From positions 992,001-1,056,000 of the forward strand of contig NZ_CP119108.1 in NCBI RefSeq assembly GCF_029094505.1: 64,000 nucleotides of DNA. The letters run 5' to 3'. The notes under the pieces were generated by a model. It worked only from the letters and a program-made list of their open reading frames with translations, was not told the DNA's origin and did not search any database. The stretch comes from Microbacterium horticulturae (GTDB lineage: Bacteria; Actinomycetota; Actinomycetes; Actinomycetales; Microbacteriaceae). The position numbers and the translations under genes are program-made. Positions 17,737-26,845 of this stretch are shown here, in pieces; position 1 is the first letter of the stretch, and each line of letters opens with the position of its first letter.

Positions 17737-18629
17737 TCGTCGACCCGCGGCTGCAGGGGCCGGTCCGACGGATCGGCGACCGCGAGATCGACTTCTCCCG
17801 GCGACTCGCCGCCATGGCGATCGTGAACCGCACGCCCGACTCGTTCTACGACCTGGGTGCCACCTACGGACTCGACGCCGCCGTCGAGTCGGGAGCGGCC
17901 GCGTTCGCCGCGGGCGCCGACCTCGTCGACGTGGGCGGCGTGAAGTTCGCGCCGGGGCCGGCGCTGCCGGTCGAGGAGGAGATCGACCGGGTCGTTCCGG
18001 TCGTGCGCGCACTGGCATCGGCGGGGCCCGTGAGCGTCGACACCTTTCAGCCCGCGGTGGCTGCCGCGGCGATCGAGGCGGGAGCGGCGGTCATCAACGA
18101 CACCACCGGCGTGCACGATCCCGCGATGGCCGAGGTCGTCGCCGACTCATCTGCGACTCTGGTGATCGCCCACAGCCTCGCAGCCCCGCGCACGCAGCTG
18201 CCGCAGCCGCAGTACGACGATGTCGTCGGCGAAGTGGTGGCCTTCTTGCGCGAGCGCGTCGATTTGGCCATCGCGCACGGTGTGCCGCCCGAGCGGATCG
18301 TCATCGACCCCGGTCACGATCTGAACAAGAACACGCGGCACTCGCTCGAACTGACGCGCCGGCTGGGCGAGTTCACCGCGTTCGGGCTGCCGCTCCTGGT
18401 CGCGCTGTCGAACAAGGACTTCGTCGGCGAGACACTCGACCGCCCACGCGACGGGCGGCTGGCCGGGTCGCTGGCTGCGGCCGTGTTCTGTGCCACGCAG
18501 GGCGCCCGCATCGTGCGTGTGCACAATGTCGCCGAGACCGTCGACGCGCTGCGCATGGTCGAGGCCATCCTCGGGTGGCGCGAGCCGGCGTATCTGCTGC
18601 ACAACACCCGGCCCGAAGGAAACGACTGA
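17733..18629 (+). CDS. folP2: dihydropteroate synthase homologue, FolP2 type
   Basis: 298-aa TIM-barrel protein of the pterin-binding family. It has M-A-I-V-N-R-T-P-D-S-F-Y-D at residue 28, D-V-G-G-V-K-F-A-P-G near 68 and I-D-P-G-H-D-L-N-K-N-T near 190. True DHPS has E-S-T-R-P-G where this protein has V-K-F-A-P-G, losing the Thr/Arg loop that contacts p-aminobenzoate. These features match the mycobacterial FolP2 group, reported not to replace FolP1. DHPS activity is therefore doubtful. The GTG start overlaps the upstream stop. Confidence 0.85.
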   Translation: MIVDPRLQGPVRRIGDREIDFSRRLAAMAIVNRTPDSFYDLGATYGLDAAVESGAAAFAAGADLVDVGGVKFAPGPALPVEEEIDRVVPVVRALASAGPVSVDTFQPAVAAAAIEAGAAVINDTTGVHDPAMAEVVADSSATLVIAHSLAAPRTQLPQPQYDDVVGEVVAFLRERVDLAIAHGVPPERIVIDPGHDLNKNTRHSLELTRRLGEFTAFGLPLLVALSNKDFVGETLDRPRDGRLAGSLAAAVFCATQGARIVRVHNVAETVDALRMVEAILGWREPAYLLHNTRPEGND

Positions 18630-18642
18630 TCCAGGAGGATCG

Positions 18643-19296
18643 ATGATCACCGACGACGAACTGCGCAGTGCCTATGGGGTCGCAGACCGCACCGAGCCGC
18701 ACGTGCGGATGAACTTCGTCGCCAGCGCCGACGGATCGGTTACCCTCGGGGGACGTAGCGGCACCCTGGGCGGCGACACCGACCGACGGCTCATGCAGGT
18801 GCTGCGCTCGATGTGCGATGTGGTGCTGGTGGGTGCCGGCACCGTGCGTGCCGAGGGGTACGCCGGCGTGACGCCGCGGCTGGCCATCGTCAGCGCGCGT
18901 CTGCTGTTGTCGCCCGACGATCCGGCCCTCGCCGAGGCGGCGGTGCGCCCGATCGTGATCACATCTCAGGCCGCGCCGGCCTCACGCCGTGAGGAGTTGG
19001 ATGCCGTTGCCGACGTGATCGTCTGCGGCACGGTATCCGTCGACCTGCGCGCGGTGGTGCGCGAACTCGCTGCTCGGGGCATGCCGCAGATCCTCTGCGA
19101 GGGCGGACCGCACCTGTTCGGCTCGCTGCTGGATGCAGACGTCGTCGACGAACTGTGCCTGACGCTCTCGCCGCGCCTCGTGGGCGGGGACGCCGGCCGC
19201 ATTGCGCAAGGCGCAGAAGAGGCTGATCGGCACTTCGGTCTGCGCAGCGTGCTGCATGACGACGAGGGGTACGTGCTCCTGCGCTACGCGCGGTGA
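18643..19296 (+). CDS. RibD C-terminal domain reductase (pyrimidine reductase family)
   Basis: 217-aa DHFR-like reductase of the type that reduces the ribosylamino-uracil intermediate in riboflavin synthesis, without the deaminase domain. Marks are R-M-N-F-V-A-S-A-D-G-S-V near residue 22, V-G-A-G-T-V-R-A-E-G-Y near 64 and L-C-E-G-G-P-H-L-F-G near 145. A perfect AGGAGG lies 4 nt before ATG 18643. Solo copies outside rib operons are common in actinobacteria and their substrate is often unproven. Likely cotranscribed with the ferredoxin reductase and FolP2-like genes. Confidence 0.88.
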   Translation: MITDDELRSAYGVADRTEPHVRMNFVASADGSVTLGGRSGTLGGDTDRRLMQVLRSMCDVVLVGAGTVRAEGYAGVTPRLAIVSARLLLSPDDPALAEAAVRPIVITSQAAPASRREELDAVADVIVCGTVSVDLRAVVRELAARGMPQILCEGGPHLFGSLLDADVVDELCLTLSPRLVGGDAGRIAQGAEEADRHFGLRSVLHDDEGYVLLRYAR

Positions 19297-19343
19297 GCCC
19301 TCAGAGACATCCCCGCACGATCCGGGCGAGGGATGCCGCGAGC

Positions 19344-19423
19344 AGGTACGACCTCGCGAGATCAGGTACGACCTCGCGAGATCAGGTACGACCTCGGGAG
19401 ATCCGGTACGACCTCGCGGGAAG
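19344..19423. repeat. 20-bp tandem repeat, four copies (locus 2)
   Basis: Four units of AGGTACGACCTCGCGAGATC and variants start at 19344, 19364, 19384 and 19404 in the gap between two convergent genes. Period and core are the same as at 379-458. Confidence 0.88.
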
Positions 19424-19443
19424 AGGGGGCGAGGCGGGCGCGG

Positions 19444-21087
19444 TCAGGCGGCCTCGAGGGCGTCGGCGTCGAGGATCGTGTAGCTGTAGCCCTGCTCGGC
19501 GAGGAACCGCTGGCGGTTCTGCGCGAAGTCCTGGTCCACGGTGTCGCGTGCGATGAGCGTGTAGAAGCTCGCCGTGTGACCCGACTCCTTGGGGCGCAGC
19601 AGGCGACCGAGGCGCTGCGCCTCTTCTTGCCGTGAACCGAACGAGCCCGACACCTGGATGGCGACGGATGCCTCGGGCAGGTCGATCGAGAAGTTCGCGA
19701 CCTTCGACACCACGAGCAGATCGATCGTGCCCTCGCGGAACGCCTGATACAGCTCTTCCCGCTCGTCGACCGGAGTCTGCCCGGTGATCTTGGGTGCCTC
19801 CAGCGCCTCGGCGAGGGTGTCGATCTGGTCGAGGTACTGGCCGATGACGAGGATGCGCTCGCCGCGGTGCTTGGCGACGAGGTCGCGCACCACGCCGATC
19901 TTGGCCGGCGCCGTCGCCGCCAGCCGGTAGCGGTCCTCATCCGCGGATGCCGCGTATTCGAGCCGGTCGCCCTCGGGCAGATCTACGCGCACTTCGTAGC
20001 AGACGGCGGGGGAGATGAAGCCCTGCGATTCGATCTCCTTCCACGGCGCATCGAACCGCTTGGGGCCGATGAGGCTGAACACGTCGCCCTCGCGGCCGTC
20101 CTCGCGCACGAGCGTCGCGGTCAGACCCAGCCGGCGCCGGGCCTGCAGATCGGCGGTGAGCTTGAACACCGGTGCGGGCAGCAGGTGGACCTCGTCGTAG
20201 ACGATGAGCCCCCAGTCCAGTGCATCGAGCAGGGCGAGGTGGGCGTACTGGCCCTTCCGCTTCGCAGTGAGGATCTGGTAGGTCGCAATGGTGACCGGCT
20301 TGACCTCCTTGACCTGGCCGGAGTACTCGCCGATCTCCTCCTCGGTCAGCGTCGTGCGCTTGAGCAGCTCGTCGCGCCACTGCCGGGCGCTGACCGTGTT
20401 CGTCACGAGGATGAGCGTCGTGGTCTTCGTCTCGGCCATGGCGCCGGCCCCGACGAGCGTCTTTCCGGCCCCGCAGGGGAGCACGACGACGCCCGAGCCG
20501 CCCTCGGTGAACTTGTCCACCGCGGTGTGCTGGTACGCGCGCAGGCTCCAGCCGCTCTCGACGAGGTCGATGGCGTGCGGCGTGCCCGGCGTGTAGCCGG
20601 CGAGGTCTTCGGCGGGCCAGCCGATCTTCAGCAGCTCCTGCTTGATCTGACCCCGCGCCCACGCGTCGATGACATACGTCTCGGGGGAGGGATGGCCGAT
20701 CAGCAACGGCTGGATGCGCTTGTTCTTGGTGACCTCGGCCAGGACCGCGGCATCCGTCGACCGCAGCACCAGCGTGCCCTCGTCGTCGCGTTCGATCACC
20801 AGGCGTCCGTAGCGGCCCACCGTCTCGCGTATGTCGATCGACACCGACGGCGGCACCGGGAACTTCGACCAGCGGTCGAGGGTGGCAAGCATGTCGTCGG
20901 CCTCGTGACCGGCCGCGCGTGCGTTCCACAGGCCGAGCCGCGTGATGCGGTACGTGTGGATGTGCTCGGGCGCGCGCTCGAGCTCGGCGAAGATCGCGAG
21001 CTCGTGGCGGGCGGTCTCGGCGTCGGGATGCGCCACCTCGAGCAGCACCGTGCGGTCGCTTTGGACGATGAGGGGGCCGTCAGACAT
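19444..21087 (-). CDS. DNA repair helicase XPB (bacterial)
   Basis: 547-aa superfamily 2 3'-5' helicase related to eukaryotic XPB/ERCC3. An N-terminal damage-recognition-like region (1-170) is followed by motif Q/I L-P-C-G-A-G-K-T near residue 205, motif II D-E-V-H (the XPB form of DEAH), motif III L-T-A-T, and motif VI Q-R-L-G-R-L-L-R-P-K near 510. ATG 21087 gives the usual length of about 550. It lies 89 nt downstream of a helicase-associated protein gene, a fixed actinobacterial pairing that suggests a repair function. Confidence 0.95.
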   Translation of the reverse strand: MSDGPLIVQSDRTVLLEVAHPDAETARHELAIFAELERAPEHIHTYRITRLGLWNARAAGHEADDMLATLDRWSKFPVPPSVSIDIRETVGRYGRLVIERDDEGTLVLRSTDAAVLAEVTKNKRIQPLLIGHPSPETYVIDAWARGQIKQELLKIGWPAEDLAGYTPGTPHAIDLVESGWSLRAYQHTAVDKFTEGGSGVVVLPCGAGKTLVGAGAMAETKTTTLILVTNTVSARQWRDELLKRTTLTEEEIGEYSGQVKEVKPVTIATYQILTAKRKGQYAHLALLDALDWGLIVYDEVHLLPAPVFKLTADLQARRRLGLTATLVREDGREGDVFSLIGPKRFDAPWKEIESQGFISPAVCYEVRVDLPEGDRLEYAASADEDRYRLAATAPAKIGVVRDLVAKHRGERILVIGQYLDQIDTLAEALEAPKITGQTPVDEREELYQAFREGTIDLLVVSKVANFSIDLPEASVAIQVSGSFGSRQEEAQRLGRLLRPKESGHTASFYTLIARDTVDQDFAQNRQRFLAEQGYSYTILDADALEAA

Positions 21088-21176
21088 AAGGGACAAGTCT
21101 ACCGCGCACGCTTGTGGGTCGGCGTGGCGAGGGCAGGCCGCCCGATTCTTGCGCGCGCTCGTGCAGCGACCGAGAC

Positions 21177-22904
21177 TCAGCGCGGTCGCACCGCCACGAT
21201 GCTCGACACCGGCAGTGTGCGCTCGACGTCGGCACCCCGGTCGCGGCCGCGCAGGCGCCCGCCGCCCAGACCGCTGGCTTCGATCGTGAAGGCGCGTTCG
21301 GCGCCGTCGGGCAGGCGCACGGTCACGACGATCTCGCTGCGCGAGCGCACGGCGTGGTCGAGCTCGCGCTGCAGCCACGCGCGGTCGGCGTCACCGCCGG
21401 AGTGCGCGATGAGATCTTCGGCGACGGGCAGCAGCGCCGCCGCGGGGTCGGGGCGGGTGGATGCCGCCACCGGCGCCCTGCGGCGACGCAGCGGCTGCGG
21501 CATCCCGTTCTCATCGACGGCGATCACCGGGTAACGTGCGTCGGCGAGCGTCCAGAACACGGCGTCGCGCGAGACCCGCGAGGTGAGAGCGTCGGGCCCG
21601 TCCGGGACCAGCCCGATCGATCGCAGCGCCTGGTCGACGGCCAGAGTCTGCACGAGCCGCGGTTCGGCGCCGGTGACGCGCGTGCGACCCGCGGCATCCA
21701 TCCCCACTCGGATCAGCCCGTGGCGGGCCTCGGCTTGATCGATGAGGTACTCCAGCGGCTGCGGAATGCCGGTCAGCGACAGCTCGGACAGGAAGACGCG
21801 GATGGATGCCGCGTCTTCGCCGCCCGCGATCGCGGCGGCGAGCGAGTCGGCGCTGAAGCGGTACGTGGACGCCTGGGCGACCGATTCGCGCACGGCCATG
21901 GTGCGCAGCCGCAGGTCGAGCCCGGAGCGGAGCGGACCGGGCGCGATGGCGCTGAGATCGGCCTGCAGGTAGATCTTGTCGATCTCCCCGGGAACCAGGG
22001 GGGCCAGTACCGCGGTCTCGGGAAATCCACCCGCCCGCAGTGGGGTCGTCCAGCCGGGCTCGGCGCCGCCGCGGTCGTAGAGCCCCCAGCGTTCCGCGCG
22101 GCGCAGAAGGTGCTCGGCCCTGTTCGGCCAATCTGTATCGAGCGGCACCTGCGCGGCCCATGTCTCGGGCGCGTGGTATCCGCCGTCGTCGGTGCGCAGC
22201 GCGGCCGGGAGGGTGTCGCGCCACGCCGTCGCCACGTGCGCCCAGCGCGTGACGAGGTCCCCCGGCAGCCACGCATCGCCCGCGTCGGTGACGAGCCACT
22301 CGCGGCCGACCAGCACGAGCAGCCCGGCATCGGCGGCGAGGGCGAGCAGATCGTCGAGCTCGGTCGCGGTCGGAACGATGTGTGCGTCGATGAGCCGTCG
22401 GCGATCGACCGCCGTGATGGCGCCGGCGCCGGTCACGGTCAGCGGCTGGTCGCGGTTCAGCGCGACGATGTCGGTCAGGGTGCGGACGGCGGCGGCCGCC
22501 CGTTCGGCGACCGTTGCTGCGGCACGCGCGTCGGCCACCGCCGGGTCGGCCGCCGCTGGCTGCACCGCCATCGCGTCGGGCAGGAGCTCGCGCAGTCGCG
22601 CGGTCACGATGCCGTAGGGGCGGCCGTCGGGCCGCAGCAGCGCGAAGGCATCCAGGGGTGCACGAGCCTCCTCTGCGACCGAGGCGTCGGCAGCGGCATC
22701 CAGCGTCTGCACGGCCGCGCGGTCGAGACGGGTGAGTGCACGATCGATGGATGCGGCATCCAGCAGTCCTTCTGCCGCGTCGAAGCAGTCCTTCCAGCTC
22801 ACCGACGCCGAAACGCCGCGCGCGTACAGCAGCCGCGCGAGCCGGCCAGGCCCGAGCTCGGCCAGCTGCGTCGCGAGCGCGCGTTCGTCGGAGGTGTCGG
22901 CCAC
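21177..22904 (-). CDS. helicase-associated (XPB/Ssl2-like) protein
   Basis: 575-aa actinobacterial protein annotated in the family as helicase-associated. It has no Walker motifs. A long Ala-rich helical N-terminal half (1-230) is followed by winged-helix-like segments, for example Y-L-I-D-Q-A-E-A-R-H-G near residue 395, and a C-terminal WYL-like/beta region (E-I-V-V-T-V-R-L-P-D-G; L-P-V-S-S-I-V-A-V). The GTG start at 22904 lies 4 nt after the upstream stop. Its place next to XPB suggests a partner or DNA-loading role; this is inference. Confidence 0.8.
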   Translation of the reverse strand: MADTSDERALATQLAELGPGRLARLLYARGVSASVSWKDCFDAAEGLLDAASIDRALTRLDRAAVQTLDAAADASVAEEARAPLDAFALLRPDGRPYGIVTARLRELLPDAMAVQPAAADPAVADARAAATVAERAAAAVRTLTDIVALNRDQPLTVTGAGAITAVDRRRLIDAHIVPTATELDDLLALAADAGLLVLVGREWLVTDAGDAWLPGDLVTRWAHVATAWRDTLPAALRTDDGGYHAPETWAAQVPLDTDWPNRAEHLLRRAERWGLYDRGGAEPGWTTPLRAGGFPETAVLAPLVPGEIDKIYLQADLSAIAPGPLRSGLDLRLRTMAVRESVAQASTYRFSADSLAAAIAGGEDAASIRVFLSELSLTGIPQPLEYLIDQAEARHGLIRVGMDAAGRTRVTGAEPRLVQTLAVDQALRSIGLVPDGPDALTSRVSRDAVFWTLADARYPVIAVDENGMPQPLRRRRAPVAASTRPDPAAALLPVAEDLIAHSGGDADRAWLQRELDHAVRSRSEIVVTVRLPDGAERAFTIEASGLGGGRLRGRDRGADVERTLPVSSIVAVRPR

Positions 22905-22908
22905 GTGC

Positions 22909-23175
22909 TCAGCGCGCCTTGTTCGCCCGCGCCCTTCGCACGAAGCTCATGATGACGACGGCGATGATCAGCAGGAACGCCACGATCGGGCCGACGTAGA
23001 CGGCGATGCCGATCACCGGCCAGGCGCCCTGGTCGAACTGCGCGTGCATCGCCGACCCGATGATGATGGCCAAGAAGCACAGCACGGACAGCACCAGCAG
23101 GCCAAGGGCGGTGAAGGACAGGATCCGGTCGAGCCGGCGGACCGGGACATCGCCGGTCGGTGTGGGCGCGCTCAT
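22909..23175 (-). CDS. small two-TM membrane protein
   Basis: 88-aa protein of unknown function: polar N-terminus (1-15), TM1 about 18-42, a short loop with H-A-Q-F-D-Q-G, TM2 about 51-76 and a basic tail R-R-A-R-A-N-K-A-R. It ends 4 nt before the helicase-associated gene, so the two are probably cotranscribed. No catalytic motif is visible. Confidence 0.7.
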   Translation of the reverse strand: MSAPTPTGDVPVRRLDRILSFTALGLLVLSVLCFLAIIIGSAMHAQFDQGAWPVIGIAVYVGPIVAFLLIIAVVIMSFVRRARANKAR

Positions 23176-23207
23176 CCGTTTCAGCCTACTCGCCGCCCGC
23201 CGTGCCG

Positions 23208-23275
23208 TAGTCTTGGAGGCAGGACCTGCGGGTCTTTTTCATTCCACTGAGTTCGTGCGCCGCCCGTCGGCGCAC
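23208..23275 (+). promoter_or_regulatory. csp promoter and structured 5' leader
   Basis: -10 TAGTCT (23208-23213) is followed by a leader of about 75 nt holding a U-rich run after GACCTGCGGGTC (23225-23239) and a 7-bp hairpin GTGCGCC/GGCGCAC at 23255-23275. Structured leaders are usual in cold-shock mRNAs. Confidence 0.5.
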
Positions 23276-23296
23276 ACGTGTTCGTGCGAGGTACTC

Positions 23297-23677
23297 ATGC
23301 CCACCGGCAAGGTCAGGTTCTACGACGAGGAGAAGGGCTTCGGCTTCATCTCCTCCGACGACGGTCAGGATGTCTTCCTGCACGCCACCGCCCTGCCCGC
23401 GGAGGCCGTCGTGAAGACGGGCAGCCGTGTCGAGTTCGGCATCGCCGACGGGCGTCGCGGACCGCAGGCACTGTCGGTGCGTGTGCTCGAAGCGCCGGTG
23501 AGCCTGGCGAAGCGCTCGCGCAAGCCCGCCGACGACATGGCGGTCATCGTGGAGGACCTCGTCAAGCTGCTCGACGGGATCGGCGGCGACCTGCGCCGCG
23601 GGCGGTACCCCTCGAGCGGACAGTCCCGCAAGATCGCTGCGCTGCTGCGCAAGGTGGCTGATGACTTCGACGCCTGA
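23297..23677 (+). CDS. cold-shock protein with C-terminal extension
   Basis: 126 aa. Residues 1-67 form a CspA-type OB fold with RNP1 K-G-F-G-F-I and RNP2 D-V-F-L-H, binding single-stranded RNA or DNA. The remaining 59 residues are an extra helical part (M-A-V-I-V-E-D-L-V-K-L-L-D-G-I) found in actinobacterial long Csp proteins. Starts at ATG 23297 with GAGG 7 nt upstream. The 3' end overlaps the DUF3027 gene by 17 nt in another frame, implying coupled translation. Confidence 0.93.
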   Translation: MPTGKVRFYDEEKGFGFISSDDGQDVFLHATALPAEAVVKTGSRVEFGIADGRRGPQALSVRVLEAPVSLAKRSRKPADDMAVIVEDLVKLLDGIGGDLRRGRYPSSGQSRKIAALLRKVADDFDA

Positions 23678-24476
23678 GAATCCGGAGACGCCCGTGGCAG
23701 CCGACCAGCCGGTCGTCGAGGGCGCTGCTGCGCCCGCCGCTGTGCCTGCCGAGGAGGCGACGGCGCCCGCCAAGGAGGCTGCGCCTGCGGCGGAGGAGAC
23801 GACGTCTGCGGTGGACGTTCCCGACGAGCGGTTGCTGGCCGCGCACGACATCGCGCGGGCCGCGCTGCATGAGGTGACGAGCCCGGCGACCGTCGGAGAC
23901 CCGGCGGGATACACCGTCGAGGCCGACGGCGTGGTGTCACTGCGCTTCGCGAACCTGATGCTCGGCTACCCGGGCTGGTTCTGGACCGTCAGCGTCGCCG
24001 TGGTCGAAGGCGCCGAGCCCACCGTGCTCGAGGTGGAACTGCTGCCGGGCGATGACGCGTTGCTGGCGCCCGAATGGGTGCCGTGGGCGGTGCGTCTGGC
24101 CGAGTACCAGGCGCAGCAGCTGGCTGCCGCGGAGGCGGCGGACGAGGCATCCGACCACGATGTCGACGACGAGGGCGATGACGACGAGCTCGACCAGGAC
24201 GATCTCGACGACCAAGACCTCGACGACGAGGACGACCTCGACGATGTCGACGACCTCGACGCGGCCGACTTCGACGAGGACGGCTCGCCGATTCTGCACG
24301 CGGGCGACGTGGACGGCGTCGACATCGATGAGCTCGACGAGTCGGCCGACGACGAGCTCGACGATGACGAAGATGATGAGTTCGACGAGTCCGACGATGA
24401 CGCAGACGACGAGCTCGACGACTCCGAGGAGTCCGAGGAACCCACCGACGACGCGCGCGAGTCCGACGAGGACTGA
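23661..24476 (+). CDS. DUF3027 protein with long Asp-rich tail
   Basis: 271 aa. The N-terminal 50 residues are Ala/Pro/Glu-rich; residues about 55-150 are the DUF3027 core (A-R-A-A-L-H-E-V; P-G-W-F-W-T-V-S-V-A); residues about 165-271 are extremely acidic (runs of Asp/Glu), predicted to be disordered. DUF3027 has no established function; coupling to a Csp gene suggests a nucleic-acid-related role, and the tail could mimic DNA or bind cations. ATG 23661 lies inside the csp gene. Confidence 0.82.
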   Translation: MTSTPENPETPVAADQPVVEGAAAPAAVPAEEATAPAKEAAPAAEETTSAVDVPDERLLAAHDIARAALHEVTSPATVGDPAGYTVEADGVVSLRFANLMLGYPGWFWTVSVAVVEGAEPTVLEVELLPGDDALLAPEWVPWAVRLAEYQAQQLAAAEAADEASDHDVDDEGDDDELDQDDLDDQDLDDEDDLDDVDDLDAADFDEDGSPILHAGDVDGVDIDELDESADDELDDDEDDEFDESDDDADDELDDSEESEEPTDDARESDED

Positions 24477-24498
24477 CCTCTCGCCCATTCCGGCGGAA

Positions 24499-24566
24499 TC
24501 ATATGAATCCGTCCCATGCACATCGAACTGGCGGCGGGTTGATGTGCACAGGACAAATTCATATGA
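24499..24566. repeat. imperfect inverted repeat between convergent genes
   Basis: Arms 24499-24528 and 24538-24566 share TCATATGAAT, GTCC and TGCACATC blocks in inverse orientation, with a 9-nt loop (TGGCGGCGG). The differences are transitions plus one indel. The arms are AT-richer than the surroundings. It lies between the ends of the DUF3027 and serC genes and may serve as a bidirectional terminator or be a small repeated element. The rest of 24567-24695 holds GC-rich GCCC/GGGC hairpins and no gene. Confidence 0.7.
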
Positions 24567-24695
24567 ATTCGGCGTGGGCGAAGGGGTGTGAGCGCGCCGA
24601 CGCCACGCTGTCGCGCAGCCCAACGGGCCGGAGAGCCCGACGGGGCGGCGCAGCCCGGCGGGCCGGGGAACCGACGAGGGCGGGAAGCCCCGGCG

Positions 24696-25823
<1,128 letters not shown>

Positions 25824-25886
25824 CTACGGCGGCGGGTGTGCGCTCCCCGGCCGTGTGACGCAGCGCGACGGCACTCGCCTGCCCGG

Positions 25887-25892
25887 TAGGCT
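25887..25892 (+). promoter_or_regulatory. -10 box of ideR
   Basis: TAGGCT lies 31 nt before the ideR ATG, leaving a short leader with a GGAGGGGAG ribosome-binding site. Confidence 0.5.
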
Positions 25893-25923
25893 GGTGTTTC
25901 GACGTCCACGCGGAGGGGAGACG

Positions 25924-26625
25924 ATGGTAGACCTCATCGACACCACGGAGATGTATCTGCGTACGATCCTCGAGCTCGAGGAAGAGAACATCGTGCCGCT
26001 GCGTGCGCGCATCTCCGAGCGCCTGGGGCACTCCGGCCCGACTGTGTCGCAGACCGTGGGGCGTATGGAGCGCGACGGCCTCGTGGTCGTCGCCGATGAC
26101 CGTCATCTCGAGCTGACCGACTCCGGCCGTTCGAAGGCCGTCGACGTGATGCGCAAGCACCGCCTTGCCGAGCGCCTGCTGTCGGACGTGATCGGCCTCG
26201 ACTGGGCGTACGTGCACGAAGAGGCCTGCCGCTGGGAGCACGTGATGAGCGAGCAGGTCGAGCGACGCCTCGTCGACCTTCTCGGTCATCCGACGGAATC
26301 GCCATACGGCAACCCGATCCCCGGACTCGACCAGATCGGCGGCGTGCCATCGATCGAGTTCGAGCAGGGTGTGGTGGGTCTTGTGCGCAAGCTGGATGCC
26401 GACGGCGGTCCGCTGCGCGGCACCGTGCGGCGCCTTGCCGAGCCGGCGCAGGTCGACCCCGAGCTGCTCGACCAGCTGCGTGAGGCCGGTGTGGTGCCTG
26501 GCGCCACGGGGGAGTACCAGTACAGCGAGGGCTACGTCCTCGTACAGATGGACGGCAACGACGACGGGCTCGAACTGCCCGTCGAGGTGGCGTCGCACAT
26601 CTTCCTCGTCGACGACGCCGCGTGA
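25924..26625 (+). CDS. ideR: iron-dependent repressor, IdeR/DtxR family
   Basis: 233-aa metal-dependent repressor of iron uptake and storage genes. Residue numbering matches DtxR exactly at the metal ligands: site 2 (primary) M10, C102, E105, H106; site 1 (ancillary) H79, E83, H98. An N-terminal winged helix (S-G-P-T-V-S-Q-T-V-G-R-M), a dimerisation domain and a C-terminal SH3-like domain (G-Y-V-L-V-Q) are all present. C102 (rather than Asp) favours Fe(II) over Mn(II) sensing. GGAGGGGAG precedes ATG 25924. Confidence 0.95.
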   Translation: MVDLIDTTEMYLRTILELEEENIVPLRARISERLGHSGPTVSQTVGRMERDGLVVVADDRHLELTDSGRSKAVDVMRKHRLAERLLSDVIGLDWAYVHEEACRWEHVMSEQVERRLVDLLGHPTESPYGNPIPGLDQIGGVPSIEFEQGVVGLVRKLDADGGPLRGTVRRLAEPAQVDPELLDQLREAGVVPGATGEYQYSEGYVLVQMDGNDDGLELPVEVASHIFLVDDAA

Positions 26626-26845
26626 TTGTGGGCACCTTGCCAGTCGTCGTGCGTGACTTATTCGTTATCTTCCGATAGCCTCGAACGGTCCGTCGGCAAG
26701 AAGCCGGTCGACGGATGTCCGCAGAGATCAGCCTCACCGGCTCGTCGTCTCGGCGGTCACATTGCACGGAAGTCCCGACAGACGTGCCCACCCAGACGAG
26801 CCTGCCTGCGGTCCCGACCGTGTGCAGAGGCACGGAGGACAGTTC
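26626..26845 (+). other. leader region before the M23 peptidase, no gene seen
   Basis: 220 bp without a supported ORF. It contains a CCGTCG/CGACGG stem around 26690-26715 and probably the promoter and a long 5' UTR. I do not find the conserved blocks of a c-di-AMP riboswitch, which sits before peptidase genes in some actinobacteria. Confidence 0.4.

Noticed and set aside
26640..26845. c-di-AMP (ydaO-type) riboswitch before the M23 peptidase
   Set aside because: Position is suggestive, but I could not find the conserved GAGCCGGGGA- and GGGGTGA-like blocks. A covariance-model search would settle it.
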